Assembly (NCBI RefSeq): GCF_000745965.1
Contig: NZ_JQKI01000016.1
Location: forward strand, 1-64,000
Direction of reading: 5' to 3'
Source of the DNA: Edaphobacter aggregans DSM 19364
Lineage (GTDB): Bacteria; Acidobacteriota; Terriglobia; Terriglobales; Acidobacteriaceae
DNA: 64,000 nucleotides
Shown here: positions 17,404 to 26,559 of the stretch, piece by piece
Layout: every line of letters starts with the position of its first letter
Position numbering within the stretch: the first letter of the stretch is position 1
Notes under the pieces: model-generated
Told to the model about the DNA's origin: nothing
Seen by the model: the letters and a program-made list of their open reading frames with translations, nothing else
Database searches by the model: none
Position numbers and translations under genes: made by a program

Positions 17404-18330
17404 ATGAAAGCAGCACAAATCGTACAATTCGGTCCACCGAGTGTGATCACAAACACTGACCTGCCCCAGCCGGAACCCAGCACCGGGCAACTGCTGGTCC
17501 GGGTAAAAGCGGCCGGCGTGGGTAATTGGGACGCCCTCATCCGGGAAGGCAAGGTTCAACTCCAACCTTTGCCTCTCGTTTTGGGCGCCGAGCTTTCAGG
17601 AATTGTCGAAGGGGTAGGGCCAGATGTTTCTGGATTTAAGGTTGGAGACGAGGTATACGGGGCGACAAATGAGCAATTCAGTGGAGCATATGCAGAATGT
17701 GCTCAGCCATTCGCCAAAATGATGGCGCATAAGCCGAACACACTTAACTTCATTGAGGCAGCCTCAGCTCCAATTGTGACTGTCTCAGCTTGGCAGATGC
17801 TTTTCGACTACGCCCGTGTAACTGCTGGGCAGACCGTACTCATCCATGGAGCCGCCGGGAATGTTGGAGCGTACGCCGTACAAATGGCGAAGCAAGTCGG
17901 CGTTCATGTTGTAGCGAGCGCTAGTTCTGCCGATCTGGACTACGTTCGAGGCCTGGGCGCTGAGAAAGTTGTGGACTATCAGAAACAGCGTTTTGAGGAC
18001 TACGTCAGTGGAGTGGATGCGGTCCTTGATACGGTTGGAGGAGACACCCAGCAAGAGTCGCTCCAAGTCCTAAAGCCTGGGGGGATTCTTGTCTCTGTCG
18101 TTTCACCCGTTTCCGAGGAAGTACAAAAACGCCTTGGTATTCGTGCAGCCTACTTTTATGTAGATGTGACTACGGCACGATTGAAGAAGATCACCGAAAT
18201 GTTCGATAGCGGAAAGATGATAACTAACGTGGGAACGGTGCTTCCACTGGAAAAAGCGCGTGTTGCTCATGAGATGCTTGCCGGTGCTCCGCATAAACGC
18301 GGAAAGATTGTGTTGAGCATCGAGGCCTAA
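17404..18330 (+). CDS. NADP-dependent quinone oxidoreductase-like MDR protein
   Basis: A 308-residue zinc-free medium-chain dehydrogenase/reductase: GVGNWDALIREGK, LGAELSGIVEGVG, then the quinone-reductase signature region TVLIHGAAGNVGAYAVQMAK for NADPH. The cysteine and His zinc ligands of alcohol dehydrogenases are absent. Ribosome-binding site GAGGAGA lies just before the ATG. Likely reduces quinones or electrophilic alkenes, consistent with the neighbouring NDH-2. A second, more GC-rich member of the same family is found at 21317-22243. Confidence 0.9.
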   Translation: MKAAQIVQFGPPSVITNTDLPQPEPSTGQLLVRVKAAGVGNWDALIREGKVQLQPLPLVLGAELSGIVEGVGPDVSGFKVGDEVYGATNEQFSGAYAECAQPFAKMMAHKPNTLNFIEAASAPIVTVSAWQMLFDYARVTAGQTVLIHGAAGNVGAYAVQMAKQVGVHVVASASSADLDYVRGLGAEKVVDYQKQRFEDYVSGVDAVLDTVGGDTQQESLQVLKPGGILVSVVSPVSEEVQKRLGIRAAYFYVDVTTARLKKITEMFDSGKMITNVGTVLPLEKARVAHEMLAGAPHKRGKIVLSIEA

Positions 18331-19024
18331 CAACCATTCAGCGAGTGCAGCCACGGAACTTTACCAGATTCATAGCTTGTACAGGGCAACACAATTGGTT
18401 TTTACCGAAAGCGATGATTCCGACTCTAGGAAAGAGGGAAAATTACTTCAGTACGGGAAAGTCGCGTTTCGATGTAATTTGAATCACAAGAACGAATTCC
18501 ACAGGAACTCCACAATCGGATGCCAGGTCCACGTACTCCCAATTGCGGCGGAGATGTTGGCAACCTGCGTTAAACCATCTGCGCCTTAGATCGCGTCACG
18601 GATCGTGATGCCCTCCTCAACGACATGGTCCATACGCTTGCGCTATCGCCCCAGGCACTCGCTCGCTCCGTCGAAGCGCGGAGGACTGCTTGAGGTATGT
18701 CTACATCACACAGGAGCGGGTTCACAAATCCCAAGATATGCTGACACGATCTGATCGCCTGATCGCTCAACTCCACGATCTCGGACACCGGCCGAGTGGT
18801 ATGAGCGGCAATCGGAATCATCATGGAGCCGCTTGCATGTGCTCCTCTACTGTGACTCACAGCCTGCATCCGAGCGACTTCACAGAACACCTTCAATCGC
18901 CGCGGCCACTCCTCTGGGGTCGGGTTCTTTAAACCGTCTTCACCGTAATGTGTTGTACAGACCGCGGACCGTCTTCCGGTACTCTTCGACTAGCCGGGAG
19001 CGATAGAGCCGGTCAATGTTGTTT
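18331..19024. other. Long gap, probable gene debris
   Basis: About 690 bases without a supported gene. A 108-codon minus-strand frame (18570-18896) has a fairly protein-like first half, but I do not recognise it and its end looks random. The trace KEPDPRGVAAAIEGVL just upstream on the minus strand (about 18890-18935) is coding-like and may belong to the same lost gene. Confidence 0.3.
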
Positions 19025-19564
19025 TCAGTACGTCGTGTTTGTTTCCAATTCATCAAAATTGAGCGAGCTTGCATTGGCGTCCAACCACTTCCTCAGAGCG
19101 TCGCCTTCAATCGTGCCTTGGGACCTCAACTCGCGAGCGAGAGATTCGATGAGCGGTTGATCCGTCCGCAGAAGCCGCGAGGCCAACTTGTACCCGGCAT
19201 GCGCAAAGGGATTAGTGTCTGTCACTGCTTTGGCGACATCCCAATCAACCGCAGTTTGCCGCGCGTCAAGCGCACTCGACATGTCGGATACGAGCTCTTT
19301 GCGCAACTCATCCGAAATCGGATCACTGATTGCCTGGTCCACGATCGATCCGACGTAGACGAAGGCGAAGGCTCTGCCTAGCAGCTTCGCGTCATTGTGA
19401 AACGAGTCACGCTGGCCCTTCCAGTCGCATACGATACCGCTGGGGCGCTCGCTACTATTAGTAACCGAAAGCAGCGCGACCGGAAATCCCGCACGATATG
19501 CCATTACGGCTCGTGCGGCGAGATGTTTTGCGCTTTGTTGTTGTGGCGCTATATTTTCTGGCAT
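19025..19564 (-). CDS. Hypothetical protein, M41-peptidase-like without HExxH
   Basis: About 179 residues from the ATG at 19564. The N-terminal stretch AKHLAARAVMAYRAGFPV lines up in pattern with the active-site helix of FtsH-type M41 peptidases (HEAGHAVVAYxxGxPV), but the second zinc-ligand His and the catalytic Glu are absent. The C-terminal stretch (LLRTDQPLIESLARELRSQGTIEGDALRKWL) resembles the end of M41 domains. No ATPase domain. It is thus possibly a degenerate, catalytically dead M41-like protein; the relation is my inference from pattern only. Confidence 0.45.
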   Translation of the reverse strand: MPENIAPQQQSAKHLAARAVMAYRAGFPVALLSVTNSSERPSGIVCDWKGQRDSFHNDAKLLGRAFAFVYVGSIVDQAISDPISDELRKELVSDMSSALDARQTAVDWDVAKAVTDTNPFAHAGYKLASRLLRTDQPLIESLARELRSQGTIEGDALRKWLDANASSLNFDELETNTTY

Positions 19565-19757
19565 TGAATCAACTCCTTGCATTTCTCTTTGACGATCACT
19601 TCTGTTTCTAGACCGGTGCGGTTAACTCCCAGCTCCATGAGCCAGGCTGTGACCAAGGGCAGCGTTGGATCTAACTTTCAATGCCGGGTCCTTCCATTGC
19701 ATATCCGGTGGGAAGACTCGAAATCAAAAGAGATCTCTTGGCACACCCTTTCAGGAC

Positions 19758-20651
19758 TTATTTCTCGTTTATGGTTCGGTCGAGAAACTCATGCATCAAC
19801 GACCCGATCCGATCGACTTCTTCTTCCAAGGCGAAATGGCCCGTGTCAAGAAGATGGAGTTCTGCGTTGGGAAGCTCTCTTTTATAGAGCTCAGCGCCCT
19901 CAACCGTAAAGATTCCATCGTTTTTGCCCCAAGTGATCAGCGTGGGGGGCTGTTGTTTACGGAAATACTCCTGCCAATCGGCATACGCATCCAGATTCCT
20001 TTTTGCGTTGTAGAGGATTGCAAGTTGAATATCCTTGTTCCCCGGTCGGTCCTGATAAGCCTGGTCGATCACCCAATTGTCAGGGCTGATCTTCGACGGA
20101 TCGCTGACACCATGCAGATAATGCCACTTGGTTCCTTCAATCGTCAGAAGCCAGTCGAGTAGAACTTGAGCGTTCTTTTGGCTCGGATCTTCCCAATAGT
20201 CAAGTAATCCCGTTTTTAAGAACTCCTTATTTATGGCTTCAACATGGGCGTCCCCGTTTTGGACGATCATAGCGGTCACGCGTTCGGGATGCATGACAGC
20301 TAAATGGAAGCCAACCGATGAACCTATGTCCGAGAGGTATAGCGCATATGAAGAAAGATTCAGCTTTTCGGTGACCTTTTCGGTCACAGTCGCGAACCGC
20401 TCGAAGGAATAGTCGAAATCGTTGACCGACGGTGCTGAGCTTTCGCCATATCCAGGGAAGTCTGGGGCAACGACATGATATGTATCCGCAAGCATGGGAA
20501 TCAGATTGCGGAACATATGAGAAGACGACGGAAAGCCGTGCAAGAGCAGAACGGTGGGAGCATCTCGGGGACCGGCTTCGCGATAGAATATTTCCAGCCC
20601 CTCTACGTTAAGCGTGCGATAGAAAACGGTCGGTGTAATCGTGTTTGACAT
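19758..20651 (-). CDS. Alpha/beta hydrolase (haloalkane dehalogenase/epoxide hydrolase-like)
   Basis: About 297 residues from the ATG at 20651, chosen for its GGAGAG site. The oxyanion region is LLLHGFPSSSHMF, the nucleophile elbow is YLSDIGSSVGF with Asp108 in the nucleophile position, and the catalytic His lies in DTGHFALEEE near the end. Asp rather than Ser as nucleophile places it with epoxide hydrolases and haloalkane dehalogenases, or close relatives. The first base pair of the elbow differs from the usual HDWGG, so the substrate is open. Confidence 0.88.
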   Translation of the reverse strand: MSNTITPTVFYRTLNVEGLEIFYREAGPRDAPTVLLLHGFPSSSHMFRNLIPMLADTYHVVAPDFPGYGESSAPSVNDFDYSFERFATVTEKVTEKLNLSSYALYLSDIGSSVGFHLAVMHPERVTAMIVQNGDAHVEAINKEFLKTGLLDYWEDPSQKNAQVLLDWLLTIEGTKWHYLHGVSDPSKISPDNWVIDQAYQDRPGNKDIQLAILYNAKRNLDAYADWQEYFRKQQPPTLITWGKNDGIFTVEGAELYKRELPNAELHLLDTGHFALEEEVDRIGSLMHEFLDRTINEK

Positions 20652-21316
20652 CCAAACTCTCCTTCGGCGCGTGAATCGCACCTTCAAGAGACTAAGCCGC
20701 GATAGCACGCGACTCCCTATAGAAATGTTTAGGTCTCGAACAATACAAAGTTGCAACTGCAGAAAACAGTAGGCCACGGGCTGATTGAAGAATGAGGCGC
20801 GTCTTTCAACAGTCAAACTACGCTTGGTTGACCCTTTGCTTCTCAGGTATTTTCGCCGACCAGGGCCACAGAGAATCGTCTCCACAAAGCCTTGCTCGAT
20901 ATGCCGATCACGAGTCAAGTCCCAGAGGGTGTGTTCTCGCCTCAGGCAGAAGACGATTCGGACGGATCAATATTGACGATCCAAATTAACTATGGCCGGG
21001 ACCTGATAATCGCTGCTAGCGACCACGGCAAAGGAAGCGATGTATTACGCATCCACGAGAAGGAACCAGGACATTATGGGGTTAGGTGAATGTATGAACG
21101 CGCGCGCAACATTGGCGCCAGCTTATCGAGCGGCGGCGCCGGAGCACAACACAAGAATAGGATTGGCGGACGCTTGGCGATTTCTGAATGAGGGTGGTGC
21201 CCGCTGAAGCTCGGCTGGGCCCTCTGACGAGTGGTGCTTGAGCATCGTCGATGCTCAAGCACCACTCGCGAAGCGATGGAAAGTATACGGCGTGGGCGTT
21301 GGGCAATCCCGAGTCC
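20652..21316. other. Long gap with a palindrome
   Basis: No gene is supported. A 65-codon + strand frame (20892-21089) is protein-like in its last half, but I do not recognise it. The right part contains the 41-base palindrome described separately. Confidence 0.35.
21228..21268. repeat. 41-base perfect palindrome
   Basis: Bases 21228-21247 and 21249-21268 are exact reverse complements around a single central T (21248). It lies 48 bases past the stop of the GC-rich MDR gene. There is no T-run, so intrinsic termination is not obvious. It may be a mobile-element end, a recombination site or a strong hairpin that limits transcription. I saw no second copy in the window. Confidence 0.7.
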
Positions 21317-22243
21317 TCACTGACGAACGCGGATGATCGTCTTTCCCTTGATCCGCTCGGTCGGGTTGAAGGCGGCGACGGCATCGTCGAGGGCAGCCAC
21401 GTTACCGATGTTTGTCCGCAGCCGACCATGCCGGACCCGCTGGACGACCTCACTCAATTGGGCGCGATCGGGTACCACCACGAAATCGATAGTCAGGCCG
21501 TCAGCGGGCCGCGCCTCGGTCGGGCCGGTGATGGTCACCAGCGTTCCTCCGGCGCGAATCACGCCCGCGGACCGCTTCGCGATGTCGCCACCGAGGACAT
21601 CGAAAACCAGATCGACCCCGCCGACATCTTCTAGGGCGTCGTTATCGAGGTCGACGAACTCCTGCGCGCCGAAGTCGAGAGCCGTCTGACGGCCGCCAGC
21701 GCGCCCGGTGCCGATGACGTACGCGCCGGCCTCACGTGCAAGCTGGCTCGCCATCGAACCGACTACGCCGGCCGCACCGTGCACGAGGACGGTCTGCCCC
21801 GCACGAAGGCGGCCGTGCTCAAACAGCCCCTGCCACGCGGTCAGGCCCGGCATCACGAGGGCCGCGCCCACCGTGAAGTCAACGTCGCCCGGCAGCGGCG
21901 CGAGATTGCGTGCCTCGACGCCTACATACTCCGCCAGCGTGCCGTCGCGAGTCCAGTCCGTGAGGCCGAACACCCGTTGTCCCACCGACAGCCCCGTCGT
22001 TCCATAGCTGAGGGCGGTGACCACTCCGGCCAGCTCGTGGCCGGGGATCGAAGGCGTCCGGTCACGGCCGAGGCGGTCGATCCAGGTCGAGGGCCACGAC
22101 AGCTCATCCCCGGTGAATCCCGACGCATGAACCTGAACAACGACATCGCCGTAGTTCGCGCCCTCCCCCTGCGGCTCGGGCCGCTCCACCAGCTTCATCC
22201 CGGCCGTTCCCGCAGCCTGATCCGTCACCACAATCGCCTTCAT
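21317..22243 (-). CDS. NADP-dependent MDR oxidoreductase, GC-rich
   Basis: A 308-residue zinc-free medium-chain reductase: HASGFTGDELSWP, PGHELAGVVT, and TVLVHGAAGVVGSMASQLAREAG for NADPH binding. C-terminal segment NIGNVAALDDAVAAFN. Its codons end almost always in G or C, unlike the lower-GC genes on both sides; the protein style resembles actinobacterial homologues. I infer a separate transfer event. It is flanked on its 3' side by the 41-base palindrome. Function: reduction of quinones or enones, unassigned. Confidence 0.88.
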   Translation of the reverse strand: MKAIVVTDQAAGTAGMKLVERPEPQGEGANYGDVVVQVHASGFTGDELSWPSTWIDRLGRDRTPSIPGHELAGVVTALSYGTTGLSVGQRVFGLTDWTRDGTLAEYVGVEARNLAPLPGDVDFTVGAALVMPGLTAWQGLFEHGRLRAGQTVLVHGAAGVVGSMASQLAREAGAYVIGTGRAGGRQTALDFGAQEFVDLDNDALEDVGGVDLVFDVLGGDIAKRSAGVIRAGGTLVTITGPTEARPADGLTIDFVVVPDRAQLSEVVQRVRHGRLRTNIGNVAALDDAVAAFNPTERIKGKTIIRVRQ

Positions 22244-22407
22244 CGGTCACCTCCCTGTGTCGAGTTCTTGCCTGCAAGGTAGCCGCTCCATCCTTTGTTG
22301 CCGTGCCATGTCAGTTTCATAGGAATTGTCTCCTCGGTAATTTGTCTCTTTACTGCCCTTATGTTAGGATCTGCATCCTTTTTCAGAAACCGCGGAAATC
22401 ATAGGGG

Positions 22408-22743
22408 TCAACCTCTATTTTTCTGCAGCTCTGATCGCCGCGTCCCAAGGGGAATTTGGCGCCGTGTCGATCGGGGTGCTTCATAATATTGCAGAATTCG
22501 TTGAAGCAGTACCTTTTGCGGCGCGCTAACTTCGACATCCCGCTCTTTGACCGTATTCCGGACAAACGTTAGTTGGTTGGCAACACCACACGAGCAAGCG
22601 GATGTGGCCGCAATCATCAAATGGTTGATGATCAGTTCGATAACCTCGTCCTTCGATGCAATGGCCTCACGAAGTAACTGGTTCTTATAGAGCAATTCTC
22701 CAATAAGAACTAAGAGGCTCTCATCAGCGTGGTCTTCGTTCAT
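22408..22743 (-). CDS. Hypothetical protein
   Basis: A 111-residue frame from the ATG at 22743 with a helical, leucine-rich N-terminal half (LLVLIGELLYKNQLLREAI) and a CSCG pair. The C-terminal third is basic and less protein-like. I do not recognise it. It stands alone between the GC-rich MDR and transaldolase genes. It could be a truncated gene; no ribosome-binding site better than GGACGACC is seen. Confidence 0.35.
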   Translation of the reverse strand: MNEDHADESLLVLIGELLYKNQLLREAIASKDEVIELIINHLMIAATSACSCGVANQLTFVRNTVKERDVEVSAPQKVLLQRILQYYEAPRSTRRQIPLGTRRSELQKNRG

Positions 22744-23022
22744 GGTCGTCCATCCATTCCGTCCGGTGGAGGCGCCTTTACCCGACGGCTCGACGCCGGA
22801 TTGGCTTCAGCTTCCACGATTTTGTTCGAAAAGTTCTTTCGCGGCGACATCGCATCCCACAGTCCAAATACTGTAGTTCTATCTAGGTGCATAGTGCGCC
22901 GGAGTGCGCCGCTCATGGGCTGGTGATGGGGGCGGTACCAACGAGGATGCGAATACCGTCGCCCGCGTCGGGTTTCCCATAAGCCCTGTGTATCCTGAAA
23001 TGCATTGATTTCTCCCGGTTGC

Positions 23023-24108
23023 CTATCCGACCCGCGCCAGTTCAGCACCCTTTGCGCTGATAACATCCATCAATTCGATCCAGGACTTAACGAACGATTT
23101 TGCGCCATCGTTTTGAAGCTCGAGGCCCAATGCATCGATGTCTATTCCCGCTTCTGAGAACCGCCGCAGGACGTCTTCGACATCGGGCTGATCTGGTGAC
23201 ATCGCACGATCTACTTCGCCATGATCCCCGAAAGCAATGAGCGTTGCTTCGGGCATGGTGTTCACAGTAAGCGGCGCCGCCAGTGCCCTTACGTAGTACG
23301 TATCCGGCAGCCCCGGATCCTTTGTCCCAGTGCTTGCCCATAGAAGTCGCTGGGCGTGGGCGCCAAAGTTGTAGGCACGTTGCCAGCGCGGCGAGCGCAG
23401 CAGCGCCTGGTAACTCCGATATACTTTGCCGGCAACCGCTATTCCAAGCTGTCCCCTGAGATGCTCCGGTACCTTGTTCGCGACGGCCACGTCCCAACGG
23501 CTAATGAACACCGAGGCCACCGACTCGACAACCGGCTTGAGACCTGCAGCGATTCGCCGCTCAATTCCGCGGAGGTATGCTTCGGCCGCAGCAACATATT
23601 GATCGGACGAGAAGAGTAGGGTCACATTGATGGGCACCCCCGCAAAGATCGCCTCTTCGATTGCCGGAAGGCCTTCGACAGTGCCGGGAATCTTGATGAA
23701 GACATTCGGTCGCGCTGCGCGGGCGAAGAGATCCTTCGCCGCGGCGAGGGTCTTTGTCATGTCATAGGCGAAAGAAGGTGGAACCTCCAAGGATACCCAA
23801 CCATCGACACCATTTGTGCGATCGTAAGCGGGTCGAAAAAGATCCGCTGCTCGCGTTATGTCTTTCAAAGCGAGATCGAAGAATACCGCCTCCCCACTTT
23901 TACCGCGACGCGAGCCATCAAGAATCGCCGAGTCATACGCAGCGCTATTCTTCACAGCGTGGTCGAAGATCGTCGGGTTAGACGTCAGTCCCGTAATCGA
24001 AAGATCGTCGATGTAGTGTTCGAGTGTGCCATTGTTCAGCAGGTCACGAGTTATATTGTCGAGCCAGAGGCTCTGGCCGAGATCCCTTAGCAGTGCTGTC
24101 GCCTTCAT
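23023..24108 (-). CDS. tal: Transaldolase
   Basis: About 361 residues, the long (actinobacterial/cyanobacterial-like) transaldolase type. It has SLWLDNITRDLL at the N-terminus, ITGLTSNPTIFDHAV, the Schiff-base lysine in NVFIKIPGT, and NVTLLFSSDQY. I chose the ATG at 24108; the longest frame adds 50 residues that do not belong to the family. The enzyme moves dihydroxyacetone units between sugar phosphates in the pentose phosphate pathway, which supplies NADPH for the redox enzymes here. A zwf remnant lies 18 kb upstream, hinting that an NADPH-generating group was once present. Confidence 0.93.
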   Translation of the reverse strand: MKATALLRDLGQSLWLDNITRDLLNNGTLEHYIDDLSITGLTSNPTIFDHAVKNSAAYDSAILDGSRRGKSGEAVFFDLALKDITRAADLFRPAYDRTNGVDGWVSLEVPPSFAYDMTKTLAAAKDLFARAARPNVFIKIPGTVEGLPAIEEAIFAGVPINVTLLFSSDQYVAAAEAYLRGIERRIAAGLKPVVESVASVFISRWDVAVANKVPEHLRGQLGIAVAGKVYRSYQALLRSPRWQRAYNFGAHAQRLLWASTGTKDPGLPDTYYVRALAAPLTVNTMPEATLIAFGDHGEVDRAMSPDQPDVEDVLRRFSEAGIDIDALGLELQNDGAKSFVKSWIELMDVISAKGAELARVG

Positions 24109-24258
24109 CGCTTCACCATTCCCTGTAAACCGTTGTCGTAGCCGTTCAGGTAGCCCGCATCCGTTCGAAATCGCGGTCGGAGTGCTAGCCAGAAGTCCTA
24201 CGCTGTGAGGATTCCTCATCACACCTGATAGCGCGACATCCCTGCCGGTAGTAATCAT

Positions 24259-24865
24259 CCTGCATTTTTCTACAGGGACCGTAATGACCGTCGCGCATAG
24301 GAGTGTCCGGATTGGGTGAGATATCCGAAGCTGCTCCGAAGGATGACGCTGAACAAATGTTCAGGTGAGGGAATGGAGATGTAGCGGTGCGAGATATCGA
24401 TAGTTGGCGCAGAGTATCGGTAGGCTGGTTGACCTGATTATGCTTGCGGCCGTGCTTAAGGTTGGGCTCGGCCTTCTTTTCTCAGAACTGAATTTAGGCC
24501 TGACCTTCTGCGAAAACGCTGTGGGGACTTTTGTGGGTAGACTGGCTAAAAATAGTGGTTAATTGTGGTCAGTCCCCGCAGTCCTCCTGTAACAATTGAG
24601 CTGCGTAAGACACTGAAGATGAGCGATATAGAACAACCATGAGCAATCACGAAATGGACAAATGTCTAGCTGTTAACCCAATGGTTGTAGGTTCGAGTTC
24701 CAGAGCCATGAGATCCATGGCTTACAAGTCTCGCTTCATAAGGTGCAACCGATTGTTTGCAAATCTGCGACTTCTTGTGGAGGAGGGTGACTCGAACCAT
24801 ATGCCATGCGCCATGCGGCATCGGCACCTCAAGCTAAGAAGCACGTTGTTGGAGATTATGCGGCA
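24259..24865. other. Gap with tRNA fragment and inverted repeat
   Basis: No protein gene is supported. The stretch contains an imperfect inverted repeat of 11 bases (24519-24529 and 24574-24584, one mismatch) and the tRNA-Asn remnant listed separately. A GAAC-AAAT-GTTC palindrome at 24351-24362 is present without a gene positioned to use it. Confidence 0.35.
24662..24708 (+). pseudogene. tRNA-Asn 3'-half remnant
   Basis: The stretch contains an anticodon-loop-like TGTTAAC (GTT, Asn), followed by GGTTGTAGGTTCGAGT, the variable region and T-arm of tRNA-Asn. The 5' half and a paired acceptor stem are missing and the anticodon stem is poorly paired. This pattern is typical of the attachment-site fragment left where an integrative element inserts in a tRNA gene. 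The serine-recombinase remnant is 160 bases away. Confidence 0.5.
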
Positions 24866-25225
24866 CTAGTCGGTGAAACCCTGATCACAAGGTGTCCGAT
24901 ATGGTGTCCCTTCGATTTCGGATTCTATGCGATTCAATGCAGATCGGCGCGAGATCAGAATCCCAATTTCCATCGTGTGCGAGACAGCGTATTGGCGGAT
25001 CACTTCCAGTTGATTTTCAGGTGAATACTGCTGGTGCTCAGTGGACATGCGCACGTATTGCGCTGCGCGCACGGAAAGAAGCGTGTTCGTGGGCGTAGTA
25101 GACGTCTCCATTCGTATGCTAACCAAACCTTGCAGAATCGAAATTTCACCATGACGTTCGGCATTTGGTGAAACCTCAAATGGCTCTATATTTGTAGTGG
25201 CGAAGCGATGTTCTTTTCGCGACAA
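24866..25225 (-). pseudogene. Serine recombinase (resolvase family) N-terminal remnant
   Basis: The frame includes RAAQYVRMSTEHQQYSPENQ and IRQYAVSHTMEI, the start of resolvase/invertase-type serine recombinases: catalytic Ser follows RM in YVRMSTEHQ. The usual continuation (a Ser/Gly-rich loop and a 100-residue catalytic core) breaks off after about 40 residues; the rest is unrelated. It lacks the DNA-binding part. I read it as a fragment of the integrase of a vanished element. Confidence 0.7.
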
Positions 25226-25480
25226 GACTGGCGAAATTTATCTGTGGATAATCACGCGATGTAGGTAACGACCGAAACGGCAACGAGGATCAGTATGCTG
25301 GCCAAAAAAGGTTCCCAGTCTCTACCGTAGTCGTCGCGCTCTAGTGTTCATCTCTTCGCTTTTTAGCCGAATGGTGCACTTAAACCAGTACCGAGGAACC
25401 GGCTTCGCTTCCTGCCAAATTAGTGGAGACTGGAGACAATCTCGCGAGCCTTAGATTCCCACTTCGGTTATCACTTTTCG

Positions 25481-25879
25481 TTAGGTCAGCAACTTAGCCT
25501 GCTGTCCCTGCTTGGTGATCAGTGAAACGGCCCGTTTGTCGAAGGAAACGAAGGTTTCGGCGCCCAGCCAGTTACCCTCGTAGGCGATCAGGCCGTCCGC
25601 AAAGTCTCCGCCAGCATTGAGGATCGCTAATCCGGCATCCACAGCCGGACGATTGACGGCGACATTGCTGGCATCGAGCAGCGCATCGAGGGCCGCGGAA
25701 ATATCCCCCAGCCCGAAGTTGTAAACCCGACGCAGCACCCAGACGAACTCGCAGAGGCATGGCAGGGAAACGGCGATCAGCTCGGCTTCCTTGAGGAGCT
25801 TGGTTGCAGCCTGGGCCTGTTTCACATCGTCACGCACCACAGCGCGGATAAGAATGTTCGTGTCCGGGGTGATCTTCAT
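25481..25879 (-). CDS. VapC-like PIN-domain toxin
   Basis: A 132-residue PIN-domain ribonuclease: N-terminal PDTNILIRAVVRDD with the first acidic residue, the conserved Glu in LCEFVWVLRR, and DFADGLIAYEG with the Asp pair, then TFVSFDKRAV near the end. All four acidic positions of VapC-type toxins are present. It starts with ATG overlapping the antitoxin stop by four bases (ATGA). It would cleave RNA (often tRNA or rRNA) when free of its partner. Confidence 0.9.
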   Translation of the reverse strand: MKITPDTNILIRAVVRDDVKQAQAATKLLKEAELIAVSLPCLCEFVWVLRRVYNFGLGDISAALDALLDASNVAVNRPAVDAGLAILNAGGDFADGLIAYEGNWLGAETFVSFDKRAVSLITKQGQQAKLLT

Positions 25880-26127
25880 TCCTGCCCGGCCCAGTTGGCC
25901 GCCGCCGCCTCGTTGAGTTCATCGAGAGTCGCGATCTTCTTGGTCTTGCCCGCAAGCAGGCCGAGGAAGCCGTCTATCGTTCCGGCAGGCCGCACGGCCC
26001 TGAGGGTCACCCGACCATCCGGCAGCTTGTCCAACTCGATTTTTTCTCCCGGCTCGATGCCAAGATGTTGCAGCACATCCTTACGGAATGTGACTTGCCC
26101 CCGCGCCGTTACCGTCAAAGTGGTCAT
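25876..26127 (-). CDS. AbrB/MazE-type antitoxin
   Basis: About 83 residues from the ATG at 26127 (MTTLTV). The N-terminal swapped-hairpin domain is typical: TVTARGQVTFRKDVLQHLGIEPGEKIELDKLPDGRV. The C-terminal part (LNEAAAANWAGQE) is the probable toxin-binding tail. It sits directly upstream of the PIN-domain toxin and overlaps it by four bases, the usual type II layout. It should bind its own promoter region and keep the toxin inactive. Confidence 0.9.
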   Translation of the reverse strand: MTTLTVTARGQVTFRKDVLQHLGIEPGEKIELDKLPDGRVTLRAVRPAGTIDGFLGLLAGKTKKIATLDELNEAAAANWAGQE

Positions 26128-26425
26128 GGCTAAATCCTCATGCTTCAAACTTGATTGTAATGCAAAACTGCATTACCAGGCAATGGACGAGGGACAAGGG
26201 AAGGGCGGGCGAGAAGTGCAGCAAAGGTATTTTCACGAATGCTGCCGAGAAAGAACCTTGGAGACGGTGGAGAATCCGTTGTAATGCCGAATGACCTTTG
26301 TAAGTAAAATCTGGGGGACAGAAGAGAATTGCGTGCAAAATGGGCACGATATACGCGATATGCATATCGTCCAAATAGCTTGTTTTGAAAGATTTGCAAG
26401 TGGGTCAGCAACTTGCGAGTTGGTG

Positions 26426-26513
26426 TGGCGGAGAGACAGGGATTCGAACCCTGGATACCTTGCGGTATACACGCTTTCCAAGCGTGCGCCTTCAGCCACT
26501 CGGCCATCTCTCC
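26426..26513 (-). tRNA. tRNA-Ser (anticodon GGA)
   Basis: Eighty-eight bases with encoded CCA. The acceptor stem is GGAGAGA (5') with TCTCTCC (3'), the discriminator is G. The anticodon arm is CACGC-TTGGAAA-GCGTG, giving GGA. A long variable arm (TATACCGCAAGGTAT-type stem) and the T-arm GGGTTCGAATCCC are present, as expected for tRNA-Ser. It lies at the boundary between the accessory region and the GC-rich core. Confidence 0.97.
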
Positions 26514-26559
26514 GCGATTTGCGGGCCTTCTTGAATCTAACACAGTGGGCGGGATGACT

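Noticed and set aside
24351-24362. GAAC-AAAT-GTTC palindrome resembling a Gram-positive LexA (SOS) box
   Set aside because: No gene lies close enough in the right direction; the nearest start (transaldolase) is about 240 bases away. A chance match is likely.
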